From Evernia prunastri (Eukaryota > Ascomycota > Lecanoromycetes > Lecanorales > Parmeliaceae): a DNA stretch of 64,000 bases. Shown in pieces: positions 10,651 through 20,976 of the stretch. The translations under genes and the position numbers were made by a program. The notes beneath the pieces are model-generated. The model was not told the origin of the DNA and made no database searches. It saw only the letters and a list, made by a program, of their open reading frames with translations. How positions within the stretch are numbered: the stretch's first letter is position 1; the number at the start of each line of letters is the position of its first letter. The stretch covers positions 220-64,219 of the forward strand of contig NKYR01000137.1 in the NCBI GenBank assembly GCA_003184365.1. The letters are read 5' to 3'.

Positions 10651-12102
10651 GGAGTGGAAGATGTGGAGCAGCGTGAACTTGTGGGACCTTCTTCGAGTAT
10701 GAGGTGGCTGAGGCAGACGACTCAGGAGACCGTGATGACCGGATAGCTTATGTAGTAGAGTTGACTAGCCACGAGGTACTGAACTACAGTCCTCCCCTGC
10801 CAGGACTGACCACTGACTAATTGGGTTGAAAAATACATCTCGCAGCCTCCGCCTTTACCTCTGTCCCGGAGTATTACTCAGGTCTGGAGAGTTTCCCTCT
10901 GATGAAGCAGTTGTTTTATGGTCCTGCCTTTACAAGCCACTGTGTTGAATCCTTTCTACACTTTGACCTTATATCTTCAACATCTTCCAGTCCTGAAGAT
11001 CTCATAATTGCCTTGACTTCTTTGGGAGGTCACCGAACATAAGCATCTTACCCACGGATCTCCACCGTCCACCGCGTTGAGTCTGATCTGCACTCTTCTT
11101 GACAATCAACTCCAGTGACGAATAGTCTAAAGGAACATCTGATCAGGAAGGGAAGATGATCTTATGTCTCGCGATTTTGAGAAAAAGATTTTCACCCTTG
11201 TCTTCTTGTTCGTTCTTCTAACTTCGCAAGTATCTGCCGAAGGACCATGATAATGTGATAGCCTAAAGCTCATAAATGACGGTTAATGTCGTGTATGGTA
11301 CATGTCAGCATGGAAAATCTCGTCCTAGAAGGAAAGAATGGTACGGACCTTGGCTGGTAGGCATGCTGTTTGATTGCTGTAAGCGAGGCCGATGCCACTT
11401 CAGGTTCGGGAGACAAATCTTGCGCGGTTTTCCTCGTAGAGGGCAGTCGGTTATCGGCTTACTCCTTCACCAGAACAAGGCAAGAAGAGTATGTGATGTC
11501 TTCAAAGTATTGGCCAAAGGGCAAGTATTATGTATGTGAAACCCCACTTCCTCGCTTATCAACAGCAAATCGCATGTGTCGGATCGTCAAGAAGCAACTG
11601 TTCATCTTGCAGCTCGGGCACACTCCTCACTCCTCAGGATTCAAAGCGGGGCATTTACCTACTCATCTCGCACCCTCTCACAGCAATGATGCACCTGTCA
11701 CCTATGGGAACCAAAACTGATTGCCCTCTTGGTTTACCTGAATCGTCAAACCAAGGATTAGTCGGGCTCTATCTTCCAAAACGCACGTAACGTGATATCG
11801 TTGTGCTTGGAGACCCATGCAAGACCTCGTCTGGACTTATTGACGCCCCGTTAATATGTGAAGGGTGAAGGCATCATGCGCCTCCCGTATCTGCTAAGGC
11901 TGCTGCTGCTGCTGCAAGCACGTGCAACCCTCGCCCGCGCCTGGTCCCCTCTTTGCACGTGGACACAATGCGGTTTGTAGAAGCAAACTACGTAGAACAG
12001 GCTAACATACTTAAGAATCCTAATAGGCCCCTCGCCTTTCTACATCTTAATCCCACAAAAACAAACCACGCCACCTGAGACTCATAAGATACCGTTTGCA
12101 AC
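10651..12102. other. Intergenic region, with a weak secreted-protein candidate
   Basis: About 1.45 kb between two plus-strand genes. Apart from the candidate at 11164-11790 I see no supported gene. A (gct) run lies near 11899-11915. The last 200 bases are the dioxygenase promoter. Confidence 0.5.
11164..11790 (+). CDS. Candidate small secreted protein, gene model uncertain
   Basis: An ATG at 11164 opens a 28-codon frame reading MSRDFEKKIFTLVFLFVLLT then SQVSAEGP. This is a textbook signal peptide: a basic start, a hydrophobic core and a V-S-A cleavage motif. Downstream, three overlapping plus-strand frames each look partly protein-like; one has a cysteine/serine-rich stretch (IACVGSSRSNCSSCSSGT) ending in TAA at 11788-11790. 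A spliced gene is plausible, but I could not find a unique set of introns of normal length joining them. Treat it as a hint of a small effector-like gene, not a model. Confidence 0.25.
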
Positions 12103-13497
12103 ATGAACGAGGTTGCTGTCCAAGGTACACAGCTGCCTTCTGGACAAGGGACGAACTCAAATGAGAGGCCGTCGGACATCATACTCAGCTGCAAGAAGTG
12201 TACGCATGGGAACAAAGTGACAGTAGAGTTCCAGGACGCAACTTTCACTTTCCATGCACAATGGCTTCATGATGCTCGTTGCGACGGTGGCGCAGCTAGG
12301 AATGCTACAACTTCCATCTTTCGGCAGCCCCTCTCGACTGTTCACGTTGAGGGAGTCCACCTTTCTGGGAAGGGCACCAATATGACTTTGGATATAGCTT
12401 GGGATGACAATCTTACCTCAAGGTTTCCTGGTCCCTGGTTACGAGTCATGGCGCCGTTGGTGGGGAGGTCCGAGGGCCCTCGGCCAGCTCTCGAGGAGGA
12501 GCGCATCCCGAAAGGGTGGCTGGTCGACGCACTGCAAATTCCGGAGATCTCCTATCACGACATTTTTGCCGAGAGATCAAGGCAGGGGGAGCGTCCCAAT
12601 CACACCACTATCGAAGTGCTGAATCTCCTGCTGGACATATCCTCGCCTGGAATCGTCAAGATTGTCGATCTCCCAGACCCAGATCTCGAAGACGAGCGGA
12701 ACCACAAGAACAACATCAACACTCTCGTGCTCAAGCGTCTGTTCGGAAGCGTCTTCGTTCACCCCATTCGTGGCTCCGACCAAACCTTTAACGTCTCCTC
12801 GCACAGCAAAGATGCTGAAAGGGCAGTTGGGGTGGCCAATTATGATACCACGCAACTGCTTCTTCCACATTCCGACCACGCCTTTTACGACACCCCCAAC
12901 CAAGTCCAAGGCTTCTATGGCCTCGAGGGACAGAGCGAGAACACCTGGGTCTCCGTCCTATCCGCCCTCGCAGCTTTCAGAGAGGAGTGCCCCGATCTCT
13001 ATCATCATTTGTGTGACACTCCAATGACCATTGGCCGTGTCTCCCGCTTCTACGGCGATCCGCTCTACCAAGCGACCTTCGATACCGCCATCACTTGTCA
13101 GCCGGGGTCCCCCACCCAGATCAAGCGCGTGCGATGGCATCCGAACCTGACGGGGTCGCTGTTGGCCCCGTACAACGCGTACGAGGGAGCTCGCCTCGCG
13201 CACCAGCGCTTTCAGGAGATCATGCGCCGCGACGCTCATCAGCTGAAGCTCGTCCTCGGGGCAGGGGATCTGTACATCTGGGACAACTTCCGTCTGCTGC
13301 ATGGACGGGAGCGCGTCTTGGAAGTGCCGAGGACGGGCGTTGGGCAGACGGTTCCGGAACAAGTCGTCCATGATCGTTATCGAGCTCTTCACATGGATGT
13401 ACTGACACAGCATGTTGACGAGGGGTGGCTTGTCCATATGCCGATGCCGCAGCTCCGTGAGATGGCCAGGCTCTACAAGGGGACATTGGTGGATTGA
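12103..13497 (+). CDS. 2-oxoglutarate/Fe(II) dioxygenase, gamma-butyrobetaine/trimethyllysine hydroxylase type
   Basis: Uninterrupted 464-aa protein of the TauD/carnitine-biosynthesis dioxygenase family. The N-terminal region has a Cys/His-rich motif (SCKKCTHG, then FHAQWLHDARCDGG at residues about 45-60) like the small zinc-binding domain of BBOX1/TMLHE. The catalytic double-stranded beta-helix follows: the HxD pair is in LLLPHSDHAFYDTPNQVQG and the distal His in DLYIWDNFRLLHGRERV, with Arg in RERV as the likely 2-oxoglutarate contact. These enzymes hydroxylate trimethyllysine or gamma-butyrobetaine on the way to carnitine, but the fold also covers other trimethylammonium substrates and I cannot choose. 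There is no obvious mitochondrial presequence. No intron, unlike its neighbours. Confidence 0.85.
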   Translation: MNEVAVQGTQLPSGQGTNSNERPSDIILSCKKCTHGNKVTVEFQDATFTFHAQWLHDARCDGGAARNATTSIFRQPLSTVHVEGVHLSGKGTNMTLDIAWDDNLTSRFPGPWLRVMAPLVGRSEGPRPALEEERIPKGWLVDALQIPEISYHDIFAERSRQGERPNHTTIEVLNLLLDISSPGIVKIVDLPDPDLEDERNHKNNINTLVLKRLFGSVFVHPIRGSDQTFNVSSHSKDAERAVGVANYDTTQLLLPHSDHAFYDTPNQVQGFYGLEGQSENTWVSVLSALAAFREECPDLYHHLCDTPMTIGRVSRFYGDPLYQATFDTAITCQPGSPTQIKRVRWHPNLTGSLLAPYNAYEGARLAHQRFQEIMRRDAHQLKLVLGAGDLYIWDNFRLLHGRERVLEVPRTGVGQTVPEQVVHDRYRALHMDVLTQHVDEGWLVHMPMPQLREMARLYKGTLVD

Positions 13498-14007
13498 TAG
13501 GTGAAGTAGGTTTTGGGGGAAGGCGGGGGGGAAGGGAGGGGGGGGAGAAAGGAAGGCAGAATTGTAGAGGGGGTTCCATTCTCGGTGATCAATCAGTCTA
13601 GAATCTTGACGACATCCGAGCATTTTTTTTGGTCGTATTGGAATGGTCTGATGCCAGCAACCGTGATGTGGAGCCTTGTGCATGCTGTCTTGTATTATTC
13701 GTCCTCGATGTCGCCTAGTGAATCAATCCTTTGAGTCCACTTGCCATGAATAATTGATAAAAGACCGTCACGACATTCCTTGAGCGCTCCATATCATCAA
13801 CGCTTACTACAACTCAAGCTTCAAGACTCATCTAGTAGGGTAACACGGGGACAGCCTCTGATAGTCGGAATAAAACAACGGATAAGGTTGCCTGCTAAAA
13901 CACAACACGTCTAGATTTCTAGGAATCTCCAAGCATAATTCGACCGTAACACATTTCATCTCGTGAAATTTCCCGTCCTTCTAATATCAGTATTCAGTGT
14001 CGCTCAG
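13498..14007. other. Convergent 3' flanks (dioxygenase and methionine permease)
   Basis: Begins with a G-rich stretch (about 13514-13555) after the dioxygenase stop. No gene seen. Confidence 0.5.
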
Positions 14008-16477
14008 CTACATGGATTTCACCTCCATTGAGTCCCCCTGTTCTGGAATCCCCGCGGGTTCCGACCTTGCAACCCACGTAGCTTCCACAACCTCTAATGC
14101 TTGCACCCATTCCCCTTTCTCTTTGACAATTACAGCCTGCCGCTCTACTACAAGTACTTCCTTTCTGATTCGCGGTATCAGATAAGCAAAACACAAGTAA
14201 TAGACATACCCCTAGCACACTTCGGTGTCAGCATTCCCATTTATAGGCGAAAAGGTGAGTGATAAGGCATGTTGTGGGAGTAGAATAGGAGTCAGAATGG
14301 GAAATTTGCTACCGCAAGGTGTCTCGCGACTCAATCCGCAGTACCGAATAGGACGATGTAACCTGGAAAGGTGACTTACAAGTGCCAGAAAACCCAGGCC
14401 AATGCAAGGCACGATATACCAATCGACCCCCCTACTCTCCTTAGTGAATGGGGATCCAGCCGCGGGTGGAATCAGAAAAGCTATCAGGAGAAACCCAAAG
14501 ACGGAGCTGTAAATCAAAGCCGCTGTTGGGCCGCCCCATGGGCGAAAGCCCCTGCTGGACAGCCAGGACTTTCCCTCGCGATATCGGAGATAGAGCAGCC
14601 CAGTAGCGACGAAGAAACGAACAAGGATCAGCACAACGTAGGAGTAGATCGAGACAAGCACTGTGTAGGCTACATCCGGTGTTGTAGAAGATGAGGCTGC
14701 GATCATAAGCATACAGAAGATCCAGTGCAGGAACAGAGCGGCGGCGGGACTCTGCTCCGGTGGCGTCCGCTGAGATTCAAGAAGCTTGGAGGGAAAGAGC
14801 CGTTCCTTGAGGTATGCATAGGGAGTCTATCCTGTTTCAGCACAGGCTTTTGCTTTCTCGTGGTGTGAGCTACTGACTGTGGAGCTGCGGGCGAAAAAGA
14901 GAGAAAACGGAAGCACACCTTCTTTGGCAATTTCCTGTTTGACTTCGCGTAAAGTAGAAAGATTAGCGGTCGTCGATGAGGAGTACTGATATGGTAAGAG
15001 ATCGTACCTCGCGAAGCAGTAAAAGTCATTACTACAATATTACCGAATATAGAGAACGCAATGATGCCCGACATAACTCGTGGTGCTAATTCGTTACCAA
15101 AGACGTCTTTGAAGAAGACCGTGGCCATATCTAGACTGTCATACAATTCGCTATTGAACGAGACCGCGCAAAGCTGGAGGGGTGTCAGCGCTTGAGGATA
15201 GTTGGGTTTGGGGGAAAAGGTACGAATGATATATTAACGAGAACATTCAAGACGGCTATGAGAATCACTGCCCCGATGGCCGATCTTGCAAACAATTTCT
15301 TTGGCCTATATATCTCGCTCATCACCTAGGTCGGCTCAAAGAGTCAGCAAAATGGAGAGCCCAGCTTGGATGCCAATATCTATACTTACGTAGAAAGGCT
15401 GCTCATACCCACTGAAGCTACAAAGAACGAAGACTAACGAATTGGCGTAGTTGCCAACGTCGTGACTAGCGTGAAGGAATGAGGTGTGAGTATCAAAATT
15501 CGAGACCGGCTTATTTTTGTTGGGGTCAACAGTCATCCCGTGAATGGGACCCTATTTGATTGTGGAAGTCAGCCATTATTTTCTATCATCAACTCTAAGC
15601 AATGATAGCATTCTGGGACTGTCAAAGAAGTCAAAATCGTCTCGAAGTATACGTACATTCCCAAATGAAGCACCTGCTGACACTGCGAACCCGATAATGA
15701 TTACCGCTAACAACATAGACACCTTGAAGAAGGCCAATAGGTTGTTGAACACTATTCCACCTTTTCTCCACAACGCATGGAGTATACATGCGAAAGTCAA
15801 ACTTGTGACAGCCAAGCCACGTACTGCTGAGTCTCTGCCGGTAATGCCGGCGGCCTCCATCACGTATAGTCCGAAAGCGATGGCGTTTCCGGAGAGGTTA
15901 GCTAGGGTAACGTATATTACCCCGTACATACACGTGGTACGAGCCTTGGGCGATTTGAATATGTATTCGAGCTGTCAATCTAGTCAGAGACAGGGATAGA
16001 TATTTTCAGGACGCTATATGGCTCACATAATTCTTCTCCCCACCGCTGGACGGCACATTCTCCAATTTTGTCCCTCCTCCACCTTGATGGCGAGGCTCTG
16101 TGGGATCTGTAGTTGGGACCCCGAATTTGGGAATCGATAGTCCGAGTTCGAGCCAGCACAAGAGAGCTGATATGGTTACGACCGGACCCACCGACCAAAG
16201 TAGTAGAGAGGCACCGACGCTGCCGGTACTCTTAAGTATGATGGCCGGCGAGACATAGATGCCAGACCCTGAGATGAGAAGTTAATGAAGTTAATCATGA
16301 CGGCGTGATCTCTCGTAACTTACCGACAGTTCGATTTAGGATCATGCATATCACTGTGACCGGACCTAGTTTATGAGACTCTGAGGCATTGAGGACGACG
16401 AGCTTGGTAGATCCATCAATTCCTGCTTCAGTGATGGCTTCGTCGACTCTTTTTTGATCATCGTCTTCCAAAGGCAT
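14008..16477 (-). CDS. High-affinity methionine permease-like transporter (MUP type, APC superfamily)
   Basis: Nine exons on the minus strand: 16477-16324, 16268-16027, 15971-15657, 15551-15390, 15325-15224, 15173-15008, 14942-14878, 14826-14380 and 14211-14008, giving 618 aa. The APC signature RTVGSGIYVSPAIIL spans the first intron. SSGGEKNYLEYIFKSPKA, spanning the second intron, is typical of MUP1/MUP3-like fungal transporters; about ten further hydrophobic segments follow, with a hydrophilic C-terminal tail of about 50 residues. Predicted to import methionine or a related amino acid across the plasma membrane. The start at 16477 (MPLEDDDQ) is the first ATG giving a short acidic cytosolic N-terminus. 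Two donors are weaker (GTCAGT at 14877, GTACCT at 15223). Substrate is inferred from family only. Confidence 0.83.
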
Positions 16478-16820
16478 GATCACGGAGGTGTAGGCCAAGC
16501 AACAATCAGCAATGTGCCACCAACTGTGAGATAGAGAGGTGTGAAGAGAGTGTAAAAAAATGTTTGCTCGAGCAGCGGCTCCAGCTTTGAAGACAGGGAG
16601 TTGAAATATGGTCATTGGGGGAGAAGGGGAACATGATGACTAGGTCGCGTATTCACCAAGGCTGTAGGTCTTGGGGCGTATCGGAAGCCCTCTTCCACAA
16701 GGCCGACAGACTTGGAAGAAAGGCTCTCTCTTGAGGTTACCTCGTGGTAGCTGATTAGGCCGGTTGATGGTCCAGAGCATATGCTTTCACAGGATTAGGA
16801 ATAAGAACGTTACATGCGCG

Positions 16821-16852
16821 AAGCAAGAAGCAAGAAGCAAGAAGCAAGAAGC
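16821..16852. repeat. 7-bp tandem repeat (aagcaag)x4.5
   Basis: Four and a half perfect copies of aagcaag, in the intergenic region upstream of the permease. Confidence 0.9.
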
Positions 16853-17228
16853 ACGAGGGAAGTGGCGAAGGGCAAAGGAAGCAGTAGAAGACCACATCAT
16901 GATTCAATTTTAATTTGGAGCTGGGACGACTGAGGAGAAGGGAAAGGAGTACTCGGGCGCTTGGTATCCTGCAGAAGAGTGGCTAAGTCAACGGGTGGAC
17001 CGTGGAAGGTTGAATGGCAGGCAGAATATCATTTGACTTATTTATTCATCCTTTTGCTCCCTCGAGGTCTTCGGTTTATCGCTGCGGCGCCGAGGCCGAC
17101 GGTAGGTAAGTGTGGGTGTACACAAATGATTGGTATTCCTGGTTACCGGGAAAAGAAGAGTGGTGGAGTATAGGCCAATGTCTGTTTCATGCCTAGGTAC
17201 TTTCATGCATGGTTTTCAGGCATCTGCA

Positions 17229-17263
17229 AGGCAACTGCGAGGCAACTGCGAGGCAACTGCAAG
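17229..17263. repeat. 11-bp tandem repeat (ggcaactgcga)x3
   Basis: Three near-identical copies of an 11-mer, the last with one change (cga to caa). Confidence 0.85.
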
Positions 17264-17675
17264 GCTTTTAGGGTACTTGGGAAATTAAGTTATCTATCTC
17301 CCGTTCAATGTCACGTTCGATGTCATCTTCTATCTCAGGGTACCTGGCATTGCGTGGTTAGGCGACTGTGTAGTGGTGATAGTGGCGGTGGGTGGGGAGG
17401 AATCATCGGAGATTGTGAGGTACTCTAGAGTTAGAATTAGGTGGGTGATGGTAGGTGGGGATCGCCGGGTTGTAGGTGGGTGCCTGTCATCGGTTGTCAC
17501 TAAGGTAAGGTAGGCAGTAAGGGACTTTGGTTGTTATAGTGTGGTAGTAGGCACGTAGGGTAGTAAGTAAGTAATGTTTGATTTTATTTTAGGAGCGTAG
17601 GAGTGTGGGAGTTGTGAGCTTAGATATCAACTTAAATCAAAACATTTATGTAGCTACTACGCCCATGCCTCTGAA

Positions 17676-17712
17676 GAAATGAAATGAGATGAAATGAAAT
17701 GAAATGAAATGA
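17676..17712. repeat. (gaaat)n microsatellite
   Basis: About seven copies of gaaat with one interruption, lying 50 bp upstream of the ATG at 17765 and therefore probably in the 5' leader of that gene. Confidence 0.85.
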
Positions 17713-17764
17713 ACGACCGATTCTTATTCATCCAAACAACTACACAGTCTGTGCTTTTAAAAAC

Positions 17765-20050
17765 ATGTCCTTCGGGTTCTCCCTCTCCGACGTCTTCGTC
17801 TCCTGTCAGCTGGCTCGAGAAATTCACTATCGTTGTTTTACAAAGACTCAAGGTGCAGGTGGGTCAACCCGCTGGAAAACGCAGCCTGCTTCTTCCTTCT
17901 CCTCAACTGACTTCCCGTATGTCCTCAACTTATAGACGTCAGATACCACCAATTCGGCCGGGACATCAAGTCTCTAGGCTCGAGCTTAGGACGCCTACAA
18001 GATATCATTCAGAATGCCAACGATCAGAGCCCGCAAATCCATTCAGACGATGACATGAACGGCGTTCCCGCTGGGGTTGTGGGCATCCTGTCAGAGGTCA
18101 CTGGCGATTTCCGACGAACATTACGCGATTGCGATCTCTTACTGAAGGACAATTCCAAGTTTCAACGCTCTGCGGCTAACTTTGTCGACAATGTGGCCTG
18201 GCACACGTCGACCGAACGGGATGTTAACAGCCTCAGGGAGCGGCTGCATTTTCACATAATTAAAGTCAACTTTGTCGCTAAACCCTTCGAAATCCAGCTT
18301 CTATTAGGCATTCGTCGCGAACTGCAGCTACTGAGGAGGGAAGTGGCCGCTCTAAAAGCGGTTCTAGACTGGGATCCTGCTCAAGCAAGATACCCTACCA
18401 CCTCTGACACCTGCGAAGAGGGCTTTTCCGTACCACAAGATCTATCAGATCGCTTTAGAAACGCCTTAGCGGCGAAGCACCCAGATTTCTCTGAGGCGCG
18501 AGGTGGTATGCCACTCAAGGAAGGCTTTGATGCTCTTGTCCATCACTTCGCTGGGAGTACGGTGGACTTCATACCGGGATTACAGCAGGACGTCCCAGAG
18601 GAACAGTACCTAAATCTAGTCAAATCCAGATGGATCATAGAAAGACTTAAGGAGAGCACCTACTTCACATCCTCAGGTCCAGAGTCCCTATGGGCTGAGT
18701 ACATGAGAGAATTGGAAGACCGGGTCAAAGACCAGTTTGTTCGCTTTGATGAGGGCGGACTTCTTCGACCCCCGCCCGATATACTATCTCGACTTCCGGA
18801 CAACTGTTTCTCCATCTGGGTCGACGAGGGGTCCTCCCCTCGTCCTGCTGCTTTGACCGAGCACAGGCCATCTGAGGAGAAGATCCTCGAACTTGAACTC
18901 CTGAGCCAATACAGCACTCACCGATCTTCCCTTACGGTTTTCCGAAGAAGCGATATTGCCTTTCGCCTGGTTACAGCAACCAAAGATAATCAGAACGATA
19001 GTTTCCACAGTGAGGAAAGTATGGATGTGAACATGATTCAGACTGGACTAGTCCCGGCATTCGCAACCTCACAAGACTCTTCAATTGTCAACAATAATGT
19101 GCTCCTCTGCAATCAGGGTCATGACACGAAGTACTATAATCTTCCCAACCCGGGGGACATTGCCGAATTCCAGCGTGCGCTGACTGGGTTCCGCGTCTCG
19201 CAAGATATGTCAAACATTTCATGGCATATTGAGTTCAATAAGTTCAGCAAACGCGGCATATCAGGCATGGCAAGGCTGCAATTCTGGCAGCTGAAACCTC
19301 TTCCCAAGATAGGGCAGTCCAAGGATAGTGAACCTCGGGAGCGTAGTAGCTCTTCCAGCGCAACTCCACATTCTCCACTAGGGAGCATAAATATGAGACA
19401 ATTCTGGACATCGGGCGGGACTCAGCTACCAGGAAGTAGCATCGTGGCTCCAGTGAACGGGTCTAGTGGAGACGGCATCGCCGGTATCGCATTGACTCGT
19501 CCAGAGGTTCCTGTGCTGATCTTCTTCACAATGTGCGAGGGGAAGTACGCCTTTCTCCATCTTCCATGTATGTTACATGAACATAGAAGTGTACGGGCCT
19601 GTTCCTTCCTGCTAACGCGAGGCTAGTGGACAGAAGTATCTCCTATAAGCCACAACCGTGCGTGGACTGCAGAAACCAGAAGAGACCTTGTTCAAGGATC
19701 TTGATCCAAAGCACCTCGAAGCAATTCAGCATTCGAAGGCTCTGTGCCCAGCAGAAGAACCAAGAAGGTCTAGCTAGTTGGAATCTTGGATGCTTTAGAT
19801 ACCCGGAGCATCCCGCTTTCAAGAACATAGAGATACTCGGCAGGATCAAGTACCTGAGCCTACATTTTGATACACCGGACAGTGAGTCAGAATGCAGGAT
19901 GTCGCTGAGACGCGCTAAGCTCCTTTAGAGAAGGACGAGTTCTGTAACGAGTTCAGATCGCTTGAAAACCTCCGGAACCGCGATCTCAATGACTACGAAC
20001 GAACCATCTCAGAAACGAGGTATTTGTCCAACAACATGCGTCCCCACTAG
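17765..20050 (+). CDS. Unrecognised fungal protein with STAND-like N-terminal region
   Basis: Four exons, 17765-17858, 17936-19567, 19627-19881 and 19929-20050, give 700 aa. It begins MSFGFSLSDVFVSCQLAREI and continues with a helical region (RDIKSLGSSLGRLQDIIQN and RDCDLLLKDNSKFQRSAANF). This is the pattern of the N-terminal region found on many fungal STAND/NLR-like proteins (MSFGFSVGDF type). A heptad-like segment (FEIQLLLGIRRELQLLRREV) follows. I see no Walker A or B motif, ankyrin, WD or TPR repeats after it; the rest has no fold I recognise. The exon after 19627 carries a CVDCRNQKRPCSR cysteine cluster. It may act in signalling or self-recognition, but that is inference from the N-terminus alone. 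Exons 1 and 4 are the least certain. Confidence 0.6.
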
Positions 20051-20976
20051 CGCTTTTGCTGGACATGTTCCGAGCGTCGTCTCGGTCATCGAAGCATATC
20101 CAAATACGATCTACTTAGCGCCTTTGGCATAATGTGTAACGACATTCTAATGAGGCGATTAGTCGATAATCATAAGTACTTATGCTGTTTCCAGGTAATT
20201 GACTGCATTGCGGGGGAATCACTTACACGCCCCACACAAGTTGTTTTGATTAGTTGTTTGTCGTTGTAGAATGGATACAGCACTCGTGCTTTTACCTCTA
20301 GAAATTATCACAGGTGATGTATGACTCTGGTAGTTGGACACTGTCGATGTGTAGAGCTGATATGGAAGCACGGTCTACTTAGTGCCAGCAACCATAGCAG
20401 TGAGAGACCCTATCCTCAGAGCTGACGTGGCAGCTCTGGACGTAAGGGAACTTATATGCTGCAATGTAATTTGAGCACAAACATTACTTTATCAGGCTTG
20501 GTATGCATCATGCAAGGTTGTACAATCACAGGTCATTTGTCTTAAACTTGACGGATACGTCAAAAGGCTCCCCTCCGTCTAAACACCAGTAGACAATTCG
20601 AAAACATGTGACACTGAGCCTCAGCCTTGAGTAGATTCGTCGGCGATTCAGATCAGAGATCTACAGCTTCACTCTTGCGAAGCCAAACATCACCCTAAAG
20701 AAAGTATCTTCCCGGCATTTCTTAGAGCGGTATGCCGACCCATCATACCGAGTCCATTGACTTTCCCAATTTTGATCAGCCGCCAATCTTGTGACGCTCG
20801 TTCGGCCTATCATTGAGCCTTTGTTTCTTTACGTGACAAGACGGCATGAAAGACTCTTTGTAAACAGCTTGTGCTGCTACTAGCCCTAATAAAGCTTACT
20901 CCAGCTGCAAGATGGCCTCTTGGTGAGTTTTAGTACAAAGGAAGGTGTGAGTCATCGACCTCTATGCCAGCTCTCT
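20051..20976. other. Convergent intergenic gap
   Basis: Between the stop of the STAND-N-like gene and the stop of the LAT transporter. No gene or clear repeat seen. Confidence 0.5.

Larger units (their letters stand above)
16478..17764. other. Intergenic region with several tandem repeats
   Basis: Divergent gap between the methionine permease and the STAND-N-like gene. It holds three tandem repeats (listed separately), AAGGTA-type motifs near 17500 and G/T-rich sequence around 17380-17600. No supported gene. Confidence 0.55.

Noticed and set aside
12958..13683. 241-codon minus-strand open frame
   Set aside because: It is antisense to the dioxygenase gene and has no family resemblance; a GC-rich shadow frame.
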